A DNA stretch of 61,784 nucleotides from Tardiphaga sp. (GTDB taxonomy: Bacteria > Pseudomonadota > Alphaproteobacteria > Rhizobiales > Xanthobacteraceae), in NCBI GenBank assembly GCA_030147505.1, contig JASBVG010000103.1, positions 1-61,784 of the forward strand, read 5' to 3'. Position 1 is the first letter of the stretch; every line of letters starts with the position of its first letter. This document shows, piece after piece, positions 16,511 to 24,703 of this stretch. A program made the translations under genes and the position numbers. Below the pieces are notes generated by a model. That model was not told the DNA's origin. It ran no database searches and was given only the letters and a program-made list of their open reading frames with translations.

Positions 16511-19500
16511 GTGGCAAATCTTTTTGAAGTGCAGGGCTTCGGCGCATTGTCGGAGTGGAACGGACAATTCGCCAGCGCATCGGCAGCGCAGTCGTTTCAG
16601 CAGATCGCAGCGCTCGGTTCCAATTCGGTGAGCCTCACCACGCGCATCTGGACGACGAACAAGACCACCGGCGACGTATTCGCGCATCCCGGAAAGACCG
16701 AGAGCGATGCGAGTCTTCTTGCGGGTTTCGAGGCGGCGGATGCCGCGGGCCTGTCGCTCGTGTTCAAGGCCGCAATCTCGCCGCTCGATGGCGCCGGTTC
16801 CACGAACCTGTCGCCGACCGATATCGGCGCGTTCTTCGCATCCTACAAAGCCCAGATCGTCCATCTCGCCGAGCTCGCGCAACAGGGCGGCGTCGATACA
16901 TTTGCGATCGGCAACGAGATGAGCAGTCTGACGGGGAGCAGCTACCGTGCTTACTGGGCCGATATCATCTCCGCGGTGCGTCAGGTCTATCACGGGGAAC
17001 TGACCTATTCGGCCGCAACCGACGAGGCATTGCATGTCAGTTTCTGGGATCAGCTCGACATCATCGGCGTCAACACCTATCCGCCGCTGACATCGAGCAC
17101 GACGCCGACTGTGCAGGAAATGGTCAATGCCTGGACTGAGGTTCCGTACAACCCGTATTACGCGGCGGCGTTTGACTACAAATCGCCGGTGGATTTCCTG
17201 CATTCGCTGTCGGAGGCCTATGGCAAGCAGGTGCTGATGACCGAAACCGGCTTTCGCAGCATGGATGGCACGGCAATGCGCCCCGGTTCCTGGGTCGCAA
17301 ATGCGCCAGCCGATGTGGCGGAACAGGCCGATGCCTATAACGCCTTCTTCCAGGTCTGGAGCGCCCATGGCGGCAGCTGGATGAAGGGTGTTGAGCTGTG
17401 GCAGTGGGATCTGAGCGGCAAATATACCGAGACCGGCTATTCGCCCATGGGCAAGCCGGCAGAAGCGATTGTCTCGCAATATTTCCACGGCAATGGTGCG
17501 TCGCTCGATCTCACCGTTGCCGGCTCGGCCATCGACGATATGATAGATCTCGGCCGCGGTGATCACACCATCGATGGCGGGCTCGGCAATGACGTCGTCC
17601 GCGGCGGCGATGGAAACGACGTGATCATCGGGGGCCCTTCCACTCAAGCCAAGCTGGCGACCTCCACCGTCACGCTGACCGGTTATGGGAGCGCGGCAGG
17701 CGGCGTCAACCCGCAGGCGCAGATACTGGTGAACGGTCAGCCGGTCTCGGCGTTGCTCGAATTCGAGCCGGCGACCGACCCGGCTGGCTACACGACCTAT
17801 ACGCTGACCTTCGTCAATCCCGATCAGCTCACCAGTTTCGGCATCGAGCTGGTGAATTCCGCGCCGGGCCGCGCCTTGCATTTCAAGGACATCGTCATCA
17901 ATGGCGTCCGGGTGGCGCCGAGCCAGGTCATCAATGCGAGCGCACCGGGATCGTTCGATCTCTATGTCCGCAGCATCCATGTGGACGCGGCGGCGCATCA
18001 GGACTGGTTCTTCGGTGCCAACAGCGACAATGACATCATCCATGGCGGAGCCGGCAACGACATCATCACCGGCGGTATCGGCAATGATGTGATTGATGGC
18101 GGCGACGGCATCGATACGGCGGTGTTCTCCGGCAAGGCGGCGGACTACACGATTGCCTTCGTCAATGGCCGACTCGTGGTTACTGACGGCGTCGCTGGCC
18201 GCGATGGCACCGATCGCATCACAAATGTCGAATACTTCAAATTCGCGGATGCCTCCATCAGTACGGCCGGCTTCGTAGCCGGCCAGGCTACCCTCGCAAA
18301 GGGCGCTGAATATCAGGCGCTGGTCGCCGACGGCACGGCGGTTACCAGCGAAGCCATCCGCCATACTGATGGATCGCGCGATGTCTATACGCGCGATATC
18401 GTGGGCAAGAGTTACGTGTCGGAGCACAGTGCGATCGGCGCCGGGGGTAAAACCCAGCTGGTGGAGCGGTTCTACAGCGATGGCGACCTCGCCTTCCGCC
18501 AGGTTGTGAATGGCGATGGGTCGGTCTTGAGCAGCGATTATGATGATGCCGGCCACTTGGTGAAACTACTGAACAGCTTCGCGAACGGGGCGTTTCAGCA
18601 ATTCTCATTCAATGCGGATGGCTTCCAGACCAATGCCACCATCCGTAATGCGGACGGCACGCGTGACATCCGGGACTACGGCATCGTCGACCAGGATTAC
18701 ACGTCACGCCACATCGTGACCGATGCATCCGGAAAGAGTATGCTGGTCGAAGGCTTTCATAGCGACGGCTCGCTCGCGATGAAGCAAACCGTGGACTCGA
18801 CCGGCACCCGGACATTCAATCAGTATGATGCGATGGGCCATCTTTTACAGCAGACGGTGACCAAGACCGACGGTTCCTTCGTGCAGACGGTCTACAAGAT
18901 CGATGGTGGCATCTCGAGCCAGACCACCCGCAACGCGGACGGCATTCGCGACACCACGACATATGATATCGTCGGAAAGATGTATACGACCGAGCATGTG
19001 GTCCGCGATGCGGCGGGAAAAAGCGTGCTGATCGAGCAATTCCACAAGGACGGTTCGCTGGCGCTGACGCAGACGGTCGATACGGCTGGCGTCAGGACAT
19101 TGGCCCAATCTGACGATGCCGGCCGTCTCAAGACCCAGACCGTGACCCAGACTGACGGTTCCTACGTGCAATCGAGCTTTGCAGCCGATGGGGCGCTGAC
19201 CGGCGTCATCACGCGTGGTGTCGATGGCAGCAGGAGTGTCGATACATTTGGCATCACCAATCAGGCCTACGTTGCCAAGCATGACATGCTGGATGCATCG
19301 GGTCTGCGTCTGGCCTCGGTGTTCGACAACAAGGATGGCTCGCACACGATGATAGCCTACAAGGCCGGGGTGACACTCACCTCGACCAGTGGCAATGACA
19401 TCATGAATAGCGCTGGTGGCGACACGTTCGTGTTCAGGCAGGCTGGCGGTCATGACGTGATCAACAACTTCCACGCCGGGCAAGGCGGAAATCACGACGT

Positions 19501-19654
19501 CATCGAAATCGCGTCATCCATCGCCAAGGACCTGTCGCAGCTCGCCGTCCATGTGGTCGGCCAGGATACGGTGATCGATTTCGGCCACGAGGCGTCGATC
19601 ACGCTGAAAGGCGTGACCGGGCCTTTGACCGCGCATGACGTGCTGATCGTCTGA
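16511..19654 (+). CDS. Secreted RTX glycoside hydrolase (clan GH-A, GH113-like) with 95-residue tandem repeats
   Basis: 1047 residues from a GTG start after GGAG. Residues 1-335 form a TIM-barrel glycosidase of clan A: acid/base Glu136 in AIGNEMS and nucleophile Glu245 in LMTETGFRS, closest by eye to GH113. RTX calcium repeats (GGLGNDVVRGGDGNDVI) lie at about 342-375. A carbohydrate-binding-like beta domain spans about 380-500 and a second RTX block about 504-534. Three tandem repeats of exactly 95 residues start at 617, 712 and 807, each with the signature R-N/H-A/T-DG-x-RD, and a partial fourth starts at 902. The C-terminus (GNDIMNSAGGDTFVFRQAGG) resembles a type I secretion signal region; no N-terminal signal peptide is present. 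Standing at the edge of the EPS locus, it probably trims the polymer. Confidence 0.85.
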   Translation: MANLFEVQGFGALSEWNGQFASASAAQSFQQIAALGSNSVSLTTRIWTTNKTTGDVFAHPGKTESDASLLAGFEAADAAGLSLVFKAAISPLDGAGSTNLSPTDIGAFFASYKAQIVHLAELAQQGGVDTFAIGNEMSSLTGSSYRAYWADIISAVRQVYHGELTYSAATDEALHVSFWDQLDIIGVNTYPPLTSSTTPTVQEMVNAWTEVPYNPYYAAAFDYKSPVDFLHSLSEAYGKQVLMTETGFRSMDGTAMRPGSWVANAPADVAEQADAYNAFFQVWSAHGGSWMKGVELWQWDLSGKYTETGYSPMGKPAEAIVSQYFHGNGASLDLTVAGSAIDDMIDLGRGDHTIDGGLGNDVVRGGDGNDVIIGGPSTQAKLATSTVTLTGYGSAAGGVNPQAQILVNGQPVSALLEFEPATDPAGYTTYTLTFVNPDQLTSFGIELVNSAPGRALHFKDIVINGVRVAPSQVINASAPGSFDLYVRSIHVDAAAHQDWFFGANSDNDIIHGGAGNDIITGGIGNDVIDGGDGIDTAVFSGKAADYTIAFVNGRLVVTDGVAGRDGTDRITNVEYFKFADASISTAGFVAGQATLAKGAEYQALVADGTAVTSEAIRHTDGSRDVYTRDIVGKSYVSEHSAIGAGGKTQLVERFYSDGDLAFRQVVNGDGSVLSSDYDDAGHLVKLLNSFANGAFQQFSFNADGFQTNATIRNADGTRDIRDYGIVDQDYTSRHIVTDASGKSMLVEGFHSDGSLAMKQTVDSTGTRTFNQYDAMGHLLQQTVTKTDGSFVQTVYKIDGGISSQTTRNADGIRDTTTYDIVGKMYTTEHVVRDAAGKSVLIEQFHKDGSLALTQTVDTAGVRTLAQSDDAGRLKTQTVTQTDGSYVQSSFAADGALTGVITRGVDGSRSVDTFGITNQAYVAKHDMLDASGLRLASVFDNKDGSHTMIAYKAGVTLTSTSGNDIMNSAGGDTFVFRQAGGHDVINNFHAGQGGNHDVIEIASSIAKDLSQLAVHVVGQDTVIDFGHEASITLKGVTGPLTAHDVLIV

Positions 19655-19664
19655 TCAAGAATAG

Positions 19665-19689
19665 AGGGCCTGGCCTCAGCTCAGGCCCT
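19665..19689. terminator. Hairpin between convergent genes
   Basis: AGGGCCTG (19665-19672) pairs with CAGGCCCT (19682-19689) around a 9-nt loop. It lies just past the RTX hydrolase stop and overlaps the last codons of the convergent small-protein gene. T-rich sequence follows on the plus strand, so it may terminate the hydrolase transcript. Confidence 0.45.
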
Positions 19690-20080
19690 TGATCTTCTTG
19701 CAGGAGGTTGTGCCCGTCGATGACAGGCTAACGATCTGCGACGTCGATTTTGCCAGCACCAGATCTTTCTTGGAGATGAAGCGAAGCGTGGCGCGGGGAT
19801 TGGCGTCGCAGAAGCGCGATAGCGTTGCGGCAGTGGCGGGGATCGTATCCTGCTTCGGAATGACGCCGATGCCGCCATCCTTCAGGACGAAAGCGTCCTG
19901 AACATTGGGCATCAGTGCCGTGACTTCGCAGACCTTGAATAGCGAGTCGTAAGTCTGCGGTGTCATCTGCAAGTCGCCGGCGAGGCCGCCGAGCAGATAT
20001 TCGCGGCTCTTGTTGCAACTGCTCGCCTGCGCGGCCGTCGAGGCAGCCAGCAACAACAGTGCAAGACCGGGCGTCCTCAT
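19676..20080 (-). CDS. Small exported protein of the EPS locus, hypothetical
   Basis: 134 residues starting MRTPGLALLLLAASTAAQASS, a clear Sec signal peptide with a probable cleavage after AQA. The mature part (about 113 aa) has Cys pairs (SSCNKSREY, FKVCEVTAL, RFCDANPRA, TTSCKKI) that could form disulphides. It is rich in polar residues, with the pattern IPATAATLSRFCDANPRATLRF reminiscent of small periplasmic Rap1/HdeA-like helical proteins. That comparison is loose. The start overlaps the stop of the upstream glycosyltransferase (ATGA), so it is co-translated with EPS assembly genes. The function is unknown. Confidence 0.7.
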   Translation of the reverse strand: MRTPGLALLLLAASTAAQASSCNKSREYLLGGLAGDLQMTPQTYDSLFKVCEVTALMPNVQDAFVLKDGGIGVIPKQDTIPATAATLSRFCDANPRATLRFISKKDLVLAKSTSQIVSLSSTGTTSCKKIKGLS

Positions 20081-21249
20081 GCCGAGAGCGCCTCTAGGCG
20101 CGAGGAGGATTGCGGGCGGGGCAGGCGATAGGTCTCGGCGGCGCAGCGCTCCCATGACAGATCGCGCGCGTGTGCCCGTGCCCCTGCGGCAAGTCGGGCA
20201 CGCAGGTCGCTGTCCTCGGCGATTTGCCGGATCAGGCTTGCAATCATCTCGACGTGCGGCTGCACCAGCAGGCCGGACTCGCCAGCGAGAACAGCATCGG
20301 GTACGCCGCCGATGTCGCTGGCAATGCTCGGCAAGCCACTGGCCCCGGCTTCAAGATAGACCAGACCGAAGCCTTCGACGCGGCCGGAAGACTCCGGAAG
20401 ACCGGTCAGGCAGAAGAAATCCGCAGCACCATAAAGATCCCGGATGTCCTCGTTGGACAAGGCGCCGAGCATGCGCACGTCGCATTGCGCGGCTTGGATT
20501 CCGCTCCGGACTTCATCCACATATTCAGCCTCACCCTCGGGACCGATGATCAGCCAGGTGATGCGCTCGCGCAGTCCCGCAGGAAGGCGCGCCAGTGCCT
20601 CCAATGTCAGGTGGTGACCCTTGCGGCGCGTGATCCGCGCAACCGTGACAATCACGATGCGGTCCGGTCCAATGTCGTGTTGCTCGCGCACGGCAGCCCG
20701 GTCGTTGTGGCGGCCGGACCAGAAATCCGACACGCCGAGGCGAATCGCATGAATGCGGTGCTCATCGATATCGAACTTCTCGCGGAAAAGGTCGCGGGTG
20801 AAGCGGCTATTGGCGGCGACCTCGGTGCGCGGGCCGAACACGCCGCTGGCCCGGATCGCGAGCCGCTTCAACGTCGTCTGCGTTTCATTGATTTCGGTGC
20901 CATGCACAGTCATCAGCATGCGGGCCGCCGTCCGGCCACGCGCGAGCGCGACGGGAATGAAGAAGGGCCAATCGGCCGCATGCACAACATCGAAAGACGC
21001 AGCATCGATGTGGCTGCGCGCCAGCACGATCTTGGCGGGCAGATCGCGAGCCGAATGAAGGCCGCCCTTGAAGCGATGGACGGGGAACGGCGACGCGCGA
21101 TCGGCGTCGGATGTATTCTCGCCGTAGTCCGGCGCAACCATCGTCACCTTGGCGCCGAGCTGCGTCGCAGCGACGGCAATCTCACGCGCATAGGTGCCGA
21201 TGCCGCCCCGCATGGGGTCGTATTCACTGGAGAGCAGCAGGATGTTCAC
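20077..21249 (-). CDS. GT4-family glycosyltransferase
   Basis: 390 residues from a GTG at 21249, giving the canonical opening NILLLSSEYDPMRGGIGTY. A TTG at 21270 that overlaps the previous stop is an alternative. The fold is GT-B: the N-terminal half has GGIGTYAREIAVAATQLG and VVHAADWPF, the C-terminal half has IVTVARITRRKGHHLTLEAL, DLYGAADFFCLTGLPESSGR and VEGFGLVYLEAGASGLPSIAS, the last being the nucleotide-sugar E-x7-E type motif. This is a retaining GT4 enzyme that adds one sugar to the lipid-linked EPS repeat unit at the cytoplasmic face. The genes on both sides overlap by a few bases, making a four-gene operon. Confidence 0.88.
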   Translation of the reverse strand: MNILLLSSEYDPMRGGIGTYAREIAVAATQLGAKVTMVAPDYGENTSDADRASPFPVHRFKGGLHSARDLPAKIVLARSHIDAASFDVVHAADWPFFIPVALARGRTAARMLMTVHGTEINETQTTLKRLAIRASGVFGPRTEVAANSRFTRDLFREKFDIDEHRIHAIRLGVSDFWSGRHNDRAAVREQHDIGPDRIVIVTVARITRRKGHHLTLEALARLPAGLRERITWLIIGPEGEAEYVDEVRSGIQAAQCDVRMLGALSNEDIRDLYGAADFFCLTGLPESSGRVEGFGLVYLEAGASGLPSIASDIGGVPDAVLAGESGLLVQPHVEMIASLIRQIAEDSDLRARLAAGARAHARDLSWERCAAETYRLPRPQSSSRLEALSA

Positions 21250-21266
21250 GTCTGAAGTCCCGAACC

Positions 21267-22541
21267 TCAATGCACGGGCGATGGCGTCAACCCACGGGCG
21301 TCCTGGATATTCTGGTGATAGGTGTAGACGCGTGCCAGCTGGGTCGCCGGTGTGAAATCGGCGATGGCATCGGCCACGCGTGATGGATCGAGCATATCGG
21401 CATCGATGGCGTTGCGAACATCGATGAAACGATCGGCCAGTGCTTCGACCATCTCGTCGCGTGAATTGCTGCGCGGAATGAGATAACCGCTCGTTCCGTC
21501 ATGAATCACGGATTCCAGTTGCGGCAGGTGAACGGCCACGGTGGGGCGTCCAACGGCGAGCGTCTCGAGCACGCAACGCGGCATGCCCTCGAATTCGGAT
21601 GTCAGGATGCCAGCATGTGCGTTGGCCAGTGTCGAGGCCATGCCGAGGGCATCCTTGAAGCCGTGGCGTACGGTGATGTCCTCTATGGCGGCGAATTCCG
21701 GGAAGCGGTGCGGATCGCTCGTGCCGATATAGTGGAATTCCAGTTTTCCATTCAGCTTTTCGCGCAACCGCGCGATGGTGCGGAACATGAGCGGCGGATC
21801 CTTGAACTCGTCGAGGCGTCCGGCAAAGATCACGCGGAACGGATCGGCGCTCGTCGGGAATGGCTGCGGTTTGAAGATGTCCGTGTTCACCCAGGTCCAC
21901 AGCGTGTCGATCTTGTCTTTCTGGCCGGGATAGGTGTTCTTCAGCCGTTCGGTAATGAACGGATTGACGCAGAGAAAATGCGCGCTGGTGGAGACCGCGA
22001 AGCGTTCGCCAAAATTGTGCACGAAGGAGTATCTCTTCAGCAGCGAATCCATTTGCAGTTTCGGTACGCCCTCGCCATGGAGCATTTGCACATAGGGCCG
22101 ACGCAGTAGGGTCGGCAACCAGGAGAATTCAACGCGGCGCAGATCGACGGTGCAGCCACGCTGGCGGATCAGACGTGACACCGGAATGAAATAGCGCAGC
22201 AGCGCCGAGAAGAACTGACCAGTGAGCGAAGAGCGGATCGTCTTCGCCGCTTCGCGCGCCTGCTGGTCGGTGTAGCGCAGGATCGGCAGGAAATCGAAGT
22301 CGCGGCCGCGGAAAGTGAGGCGGCGGACCTCGCCGAGCTTCAGATCGCCAATGGAATCGACACCAACAAACAACAGATCCGTGTCCGCTGGATGAAATGT
22401 AATGAAGTCGCGAATATAGGTCTCGAGGCCGCCAACCTTCTGCCCGCGTGGATCGAACGGGTGAATCAGGCAGATTTGATAGCGACGCTGAGGGGCAGTA
22501 GCATTGCGGGCCCGCAGGCCGAGGGTCAGCGTGGACGTCAT
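21267..22541 (-). CDS. GT4-family glycosyltransferase
   Basis: 424 residues from the ATG at 22541 (MTSTLTLGLRAR), which overlaps the upstream stop as ATGA; a longer in-frame reading to 22772 lies over the upstream gene and is rejected. The N-terminal domain has ICLIHPFDPRGQKVGGLETY. The C-terminal domain has FRVIFAGRLDEFKDPPLMFRTIARL, HYIGTSD and a donor-site TSEFEGMPRCVLETLAVGRP. These identify a GT-B, GT4-type retaining transferase. It would act in assembly of the EPS repeat unit with its two flanking transferases. The exact sugar donor cannot be read from the sequence. Confidence 0.87.
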   Translation of the reverse strand: MTSTLTLGLRARNATAPQRRYQICLIHPFDPRGQKVGGLETYIRDFITFHPADTDLLFVGVDSIGDLKLGEVRRLTFRGRDFDFLPILRYTDQQAREAAKTIRSSLTGQFFSALLRYFIPVSRLIRQRGCTVDLRRVEFSWLPTLLRRPYVQMLHGEGVPKLQMDSLLKRYSFVHNFGERFAVSTSAHFLCVNPFITERLKNTYPGQKDKIDTLWTWVNTDIFKPQPFPTSADPFRVIFAGRLDEFKDPPLMFRTIARLREKLNGKLEFHYIGTSDPHRFPEFAAIEDITVRHGFKDALGMASTLANAHAGILTSEFEGMPRCVLETLAVGRPTVAVHLPQLESVIHDGTSGYLIPRSNSRDEMVEALADRFIDVRNAIDADMLDPSRVADAIADFTPATQLARVYTYHQNIQDARGLTPSPVH

Positions 22542-23383
22542 GCGGCTTTCCTTGTGCGGGCTGTGGCGAGGAAACGGGTGCGGGCGGTGAGTATTTGAGG
22601 CAGCGTACCAGCCAGCAGGCGCGGCACGGCAGCGGCGCAACGCGCATAGCGCGGAGCCAGCCGGCCAGGATTGTTGATCATGCGCCAGGCCCATTCGAGT
22701 CCTATCTTCTGGGCGAACATTGGTGCGCGTACTTGCGTGCCGGCGATGAAATCGAGCGAGGCGCCGAGGCACAGGATGCCGGTGCCGTTCAACTCGTCAA
22801 GGCAGCGCGAGGCGAAGACCTCCTGCCTAGGGGCGCCAAGCGCCAGGAAACAGAGTTTGGCGCCGGATGCGCGAATACGTTCGATCGCCTCATCGGCCTC
22901 AGCGGAATAAGCATTGAAATTGCGGCTAGGCGCGAAAATGCCGACAACTTCGAGTCCGGGATAGCGACGCCTCAACTCGGCTGCGGATTTTTCAAGCGTG
23001 GACGTATCGGAACCGAACAGGAAGATCGGTAAACCTTTCTGTTCTGCGGCAGCGCACAGCGGTTCCACGAGATCGGCGCCAGTGGTGCGTGAGATAGGAA
23101 CTCCGAGCAGGCGGCTCAGCACGACGATCGGAAAGCCGTCGGCCGTCACGAAACGTGCGCGACGATAGGCGGCGCGAAAGTCGGGCTTCTTCTGCAATTG
23201 AACCACATGATCGAGATTCAATGTACAGACGCTGAAATTCTCACCCTGTTCGGCAGCATCGACGATCGATGTGACTGCTTCCGACAGCGATGACACATTG
23301 ATGGTCACACCATCGACTGTGAGATTCTCGGTGGTTTGAGTTCTAGCAGTATCGGCCTTCAGCGAAGGCTGTGTGTCTACCAT
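22538..23383 (-). CDS. WecG/TagA/CpsF family glycosyltransferase
   Basis: 281 residues from the ATG at 23383, preceded by AGGGGAAC. Typical family motifs are TLNLDHVVQLQKKPDFRAAY (catalytic Asp in the LNxDH context), VTADGFPIVVLSRLLG, TGADLVEPLCAAAEQKG, IFLFGSDTSTLEKSAAELR, YPGLEVVGIFAPSR and LCFLALGAPRQEVFA. GT26 enzymes transfer ManNAcA, ManNAc or glucose in an inverting reaction to a lipid-linked acceptor. In alphaproteobacterial EPS loci these are usually inner-core or late-step transferases. It leads the operon 23383 to 19676 with two GT4 enzymes and a small exported protein. Confidence 0.9.
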   Translation of the reverse strand: MVDTQPSLKADTARTQTTENLTVDGVTINVSSLSEAVTSIVDAAEQGENFSVCTLNLDHVVQLQKKPDFRAAYRRARFVTADGFPIVVLSRLLGVPISRTTGADLVEPLCAAAEQKGLPIFLFGSDTSTLEKSAAELRRRYPGLEVVGIFAPSRNFNAYSAEADEAIERIRASGAKLCFLALGAPRQEVFASRCLDELNGTGILCLGASLDFIAGTQVRAPMFAQKIGLEWAWRMINNPGRLAPRYARCAAAVPRLLAGTLPQILTARTRFLATARTRKAA

Positions 23384-23591
23384 GTCGTTCCCCTGATGAC
23401 GATGTGGTCGAGTTACGCCTGCACGCACACACCGCCTGCTCATCGAGGAAGCGGTGCCTGCACACAGAGTCGAAAGACACTTTCCCCGACATGGTGGACA
23501 TGAAAACGAACTATTGCGACGCAACGATGGCGATGTGGTCGCGTGATACCAGAACACGCGCAACATCGTTTTGAATCGATGGAGAGTGAAT

Positions 23592-24701
23592 ATGTTTGAA
23601 TGCTCAAGGAGAAAGTCGCTCGCGATTCTTGCAGGAGCGACACTCGCTATGCATCGCGATGCGGTCGCTGCTCCTCAAACGCAGGGCCAGACAAAAAATC
23701 TTGGAGCGATTGCGGCGAAAAATGGATTGTTGTTTGGTGCCGCTGCAGGACCGGTCATCGATAAGGATGTCGGCTATCGCGAACTCTACACCAGTCAGAC
23801 GAGAATCATTACGACGGACGTTGCACTGAAGATGGGCACGGTTGCGCCTCAATCAGGCGCGCTGCGCTTCGAGGCAGGAGATCGATTGCTACAGTTTTGT
23901 ACCGCGAACAAGATTCCCATGAGGGGCCACTGTCTGATCTGGAACGATTGGGTGCCGCAGTGGATAAAAGCCATGAGCGTCGACGAACGTAGAAAATTCT
24001 TCGACAGTTATATCGAACAGGTGGTTGGGCGTTACGCCGGCAAGCTGCACTCATGGGATATCGTCAATGAGCCGTTCTGGCCGGGCCACAAGGCGCCGGG
24101 CGGCTATCGACTAGGTCCCTGGTACGACGCGTTCGGAACCGACTATATTCGCCGTGCCTTCGAGCGCGCGGGGCAGGTCGATAAGACGACGAAATTCGTG
24201 CTCAATGAGGCGCAGACGGAGCGAGACGACGATGTCGGCCATACATCACGCGCCGGCATGCTCCGTCTCGTTGACGAGTTACAGCATGCCGGCGTCCGGT
24301 TGCATGCGATCGGCCTTCAGGGGCATTTGCAGCCGCGCTATCCGCACGATCCGCAGCGTTTCCTTGATTTCGTGCATGCGCTCGCCGAACGAAAAGTAGA
24401 CATCTACATTACAGAATTCGATGTGCGCGACGACACATTCCCCGACGATGTCACCGCGCGGGACAAGGCGATCGCTGAGACCGGCGAAAAATTCCTGAAT
24501 ACGGTGTTGCAGGTTCCAGCTGTGAAGGCGGTCATCACCTGGCAATTGTCCGATCACTATTCGTTCTACAAGGGCATCGCGCTCCAGAAGGATCCGCTGA
24601 CCCAGCGTCTGCCGCGACCGTTGCCCTATGACGAGAACATGCAGAAGAAGCCGCTATGGTTTGCCATGGCCCGCGCTTTCGAGAATTCGAAGCGTGGCTG
24701 A
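23592..24701 (+). CDS. GH10 glycoside hydrolase (endo-beta-1,4-xylanase-like)
   Basis: 369 residues from the ATG at 23592, with GGAGAG upstream. The N-terminus (MFECSRRKSLAILAGATLAM) is a short Tat-like or Sec signal with an RRKS motif. The GH10 barrel shows GTVAPQSGALRFEAGDRLL, RGHCLIWNDWVPQWI, the acid/base Glu160 in WDIVNEPFW, and the nucleophile Glu275 in IYITEFDVRDD, with ITWQLSDHYSF near the end. The protein is of standard GH10 length. It is transcribed divergently from the WecG-type gene and converges on the flippase gene, entirely within the EPS locus. It is therefore more likely to cut or edit the bacterium's own polymer than plant xylan, which is an inference. Confidence 0.92.
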   Translation: MFECSRRKSLAILAGATLAMHRDAVAAPQTQGQTKNLGAIAAKNGLLFGAAAGPVIDKDVGYRELYTSQTRIITTDVALKMGTVAPQSGALRFEAGDRLLQFCTANKIPMRGHCLIWNDWVPQWIKAMSVDERRKFFDSYIEQVVGRYAGKLHSWDIVNEPFWPGHKAPGGYRLGPWYDAFGTDYIRRAFERAGQVDKTTKFVLNEAQTERDDDVGHTSRAGMLRLVDELQHAGVRLHAIGLQGHLQPRYPHDPQRFLDFVHALAERKVDIYITEFDVRDDTFPDDVTARDKAIAETGEKFLNTVLQVPAVKAVITWQLSDHYSFYKGIALQKDPLTQRLPRPLPYDENMQKKPLWFAMARAFENSKRG

Positions 24702-24703
24702 AG

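Noticed and set aside
16508..18556. 682-codon open frame on the minus strand across the RTX hydrolase gene
   Set aside because: It is antisense to a gene with clear catalytic and repeat motifs; its composition (Arg/Ile/Asp/Ala-rich, no motif) is the mirror of high-GC codon bias.
20170..21255. 361-codon plus-strand frame across a GT4 gene
   Set aside because: Antisense to GT-B motifs and without its own family features.
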